From JAEUKH01 sp964447205 (lineage in GTDB: Bacteria > Myxococcota_A > Polyangia > Polyangiales > Ga0077539): a stretch of DNA of 64,000 nucleotides. The stretch covers positions 12,099 through 76,098 of the forward strand of contig CAYUSB010000041.1 in assembly GCA_964447205.1 (NCBI GenBank), written 5' to 3'. The number at the start of each line of letters is the position of its first letter. The first letter of the stretch is position 1. Below, one piece after another: positions 63,273 through 64,000 of the stretch. Both the position numbers and the translations under genes were made by a program. The notes beneath the pieces were generated by a model. That model worked only from the letters and a program-made list of their open reading frames with translations, ran no database searches and had not been told where the DNA came from.

Positions 63273-63338
63273 AGGTCTCCGACGCCCCCCTCCGAGGTCT
63301 CCGACGCCTTCACGCAAGGTCTCCGACACCCCCTGGGT
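63273..63338 (+). repeat. Three 22-bp spaced direct repeats
   Basis: AGGTCTCCGAC(G/A)CC occurs starting at 63273, 63295 and 63317, each 22 bases apart; the remaining bases of each unit vary. It could be a set of protein-binding sites or a degenerate tandem array; three units are too few for CRISPR and spacer-like uniformity is lacking. Confidence 0.55.
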
Positions 63339-63673
63339 GCGGAACTCTTCTCCCGTCGGGCGGACCCGAAGCAAGACCGCGGGAACTTGTATCAACCAAA
63401 CTCTCAATTCCACGGGCGTCCGCGGCCGCGACGCGGGCGATTGACACTCCATCGCCGCGGCGTATCACCGTCTCGCCTCGACTCTCTTCCCCGAAGGGGC
63501 GTCGCGTTCGCCCTCGGACTACACCTCGCGACAGTCCGCCGAACGCGTTCAGGAAACCCCGGAGCCTGTTCGGGATCTGCGCTCCGACGTGGGCATCGCT
63601 TTTGCGGAGGCCCGCGCGAAGCGACCCTCGCCGTGCCTTGGCACGAACAGTGGATTGGCCCGCCGACACCTCC

Positions 63674-64000
63674 ATGCAACGTCCCTCGCTCCCGGCCTTT
63701 GGCGCGCTCCTCGCGCTCCTGCTCAGTTGCGGTGCGACCGCGGTACCCGGCACCTGCGTTCCCGACGAGTCTCGCCCGTGCGCCTGCGCCGACGGATCAG
63801 GCGGCGCTCAGCTGTGCAACGCGAGGGGCACGGCCTTTCTCGCGTGCGCTTGCAAGGTCGCGCGCGACGCAGGCGCCGACGGCGAGAATGTCACCGACGT
63901 CGCCCCCGACGGCCTGACCGTCACCGACGTCGCCCCCGACGGCCTGACCGTCACCGACGTCGCCCCCGACGGCCTGACCGTCACCGACGTCGCCCCCGAC
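63674..64000 (+). CDS. Lipoprotein with 10-residue tandem repeats, 3' end beyond window
   Basis: 109 codons seen. Lipobox LLSC gives Cys19. Residues about 25-65 are Cys-rich (CVPDESRPCACADG, then CACKVARDAG). From about residue 73, the unit VTDVAPDGLT repeats with no variation through the window edge. Such Asp/Pro/Thr tandem spacers occur between a lipidated Cys-rich head and a C-terminal domain in myxobacterial surface proteins; that domain lies outside the window. The ATG at 63674 starts the signal peptide. Confidence 0.8.
   Translation, partial: MQRPSLPAFGALLALLLSCGATAVPGTCVPDESRPCACADGSGGAQLCNARGTAFLACACKVARDAGADGENVTDVAPDGLTVTDVAPDGLTVTDVAPDGLTVTDVAPD
63890..64000 (+). repeat. 30-bp tandem repeats encoding VTDVAPDGLT, truncated by window
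   Basis: Three complete and one partial identical 30-bp units (period 30, units at 63890, 63920, 63950 and 63980). Perfect identity suggests recent expansion. All units keep the reading frame of the lipoprotein. Confidence 0.9.

Larger units (their letters stand above)
63123..63673. other. Gene-poor stretch with repeats
   Basis: No credible gene. It contains GATTCCCC at 63168, the second 36-bp repeat copy (63205-63240), three 22-bp direct repeats (63273-63338) and TTGGCACG at 63648, which resembles a -24 box but lacks a -12 TTGC at the right distance. Frames are open by GC bias only. Confidence 0.45.

Noticed and set aside
63648..63670. Possible second sigma-54 promoter (TTGGCACG at 63648) ahead of the last lipoprotein
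   Set aside because: The -24 box is good but the bases four positions later are GTGG, not TTGC; the required spacing fails.
63890..64000. Considered as a CRISPR array because of regular 30-bp units
   Set aside because: Units are directly contiguous with no spacers and keep the reading frame of a lipoprotein; it is a protein-coding tandem repeat.

Overview
The window is GC-rich DNA (coding codons mostly end in G or C) from what looks like a member of the Myxococcota, probably Polyangia. The signs are Hanks-type kinases with a C-terminal membrane anchor, FHA and DUF4388 proteins, AgmX-type zinc-ribbon/GYF proteins, CarD, many Cys-rich or Asp/Pro-rich lipoproteins, PEGA proteins, DUF2330, and an FHA-linked sigma-54 activator. 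No rRNA, tRNA or CRISPR array was found. Both ends cut through genes: a leucine-rich-repeat protein on the left and a repeat-bearing lipoprotein on the right.

Layout. 1-8.2 kb: LRR protein (-), DUF2330 protein, ComF, SmpB, then a kinase / TPR-PEGA protein / Cys-rich lipoprotein set. 8.2-11.7 kb: a patch of different composition with an N-terminally lost gene, a flavin amine oxidase and a frameshifted IS91-type transposase remnant. 11.7-17.2 kb: TcdA, PanB-PanC, a cyclic-nucleotide-binding protein, a PPDK-type regulatory protein, a 38-residue COX24-domain protein and a zinc alcohol dehydrogenase. 17.3-23.1 kb: FHA-DUF4388, J-domain, PilZ, RNase E/G, CarD and an OmpA lipoprotein. 23.1-30.7 kb: a histone-H1-like Lys/Ala protein with a clear promoter and terminator, GshB, EtfB-EtfA, a zinc-ribbon membrane protein and AgmX. 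30.6-37.9 kb: pyroglutamyl peptidase, an orphan SctS-SctT (FliQ-FliR) pair, two phosphoribosyltransferases, TPR and NUDIX proteins, a regulator with an internal duplication and a pseudokinase. 38-48.8 kb: envelope lipoproteins, a cytochrome/beta-propeller pair, an M48 metalloprotease and an ABC-2-type permease. 48.8-64 kb: two broken transposases (IS110, ISAs1), then a block of secreted and regulatory genes.

The most distinctive system is at 50.1-62.9 kb. An FHA-AAA+ sigma-54 activator (with an altered GAFTGA loop) lies just upstream of a near-consensus sigma-54 promoter (52057-52071). That promoter heads a 1785-residue lipoprotein and a trypsin-like lipoprotein. Facing them is a tightly packed opposite-strand set: TPR-PEGA protein, FG-GAP lipoprotein and Ser/Thr kinase. 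The kinase + PEGA + lipoprotein combination also occurs at 4.4-8.2 kb in the core-type composition, so the window holds two paralogous versions of the same module. Two compositional classes can be seen by eye: Ala mostly GCC and Gly often GGG at 1-8.2 and 11.7-48.8 kb, against heavy GCG/CGC use at about 8.6-11.6 and 49-64 kb. Transposase remnants lie inside or at the edges of the second class, which suggests acquisition or rearrangement.
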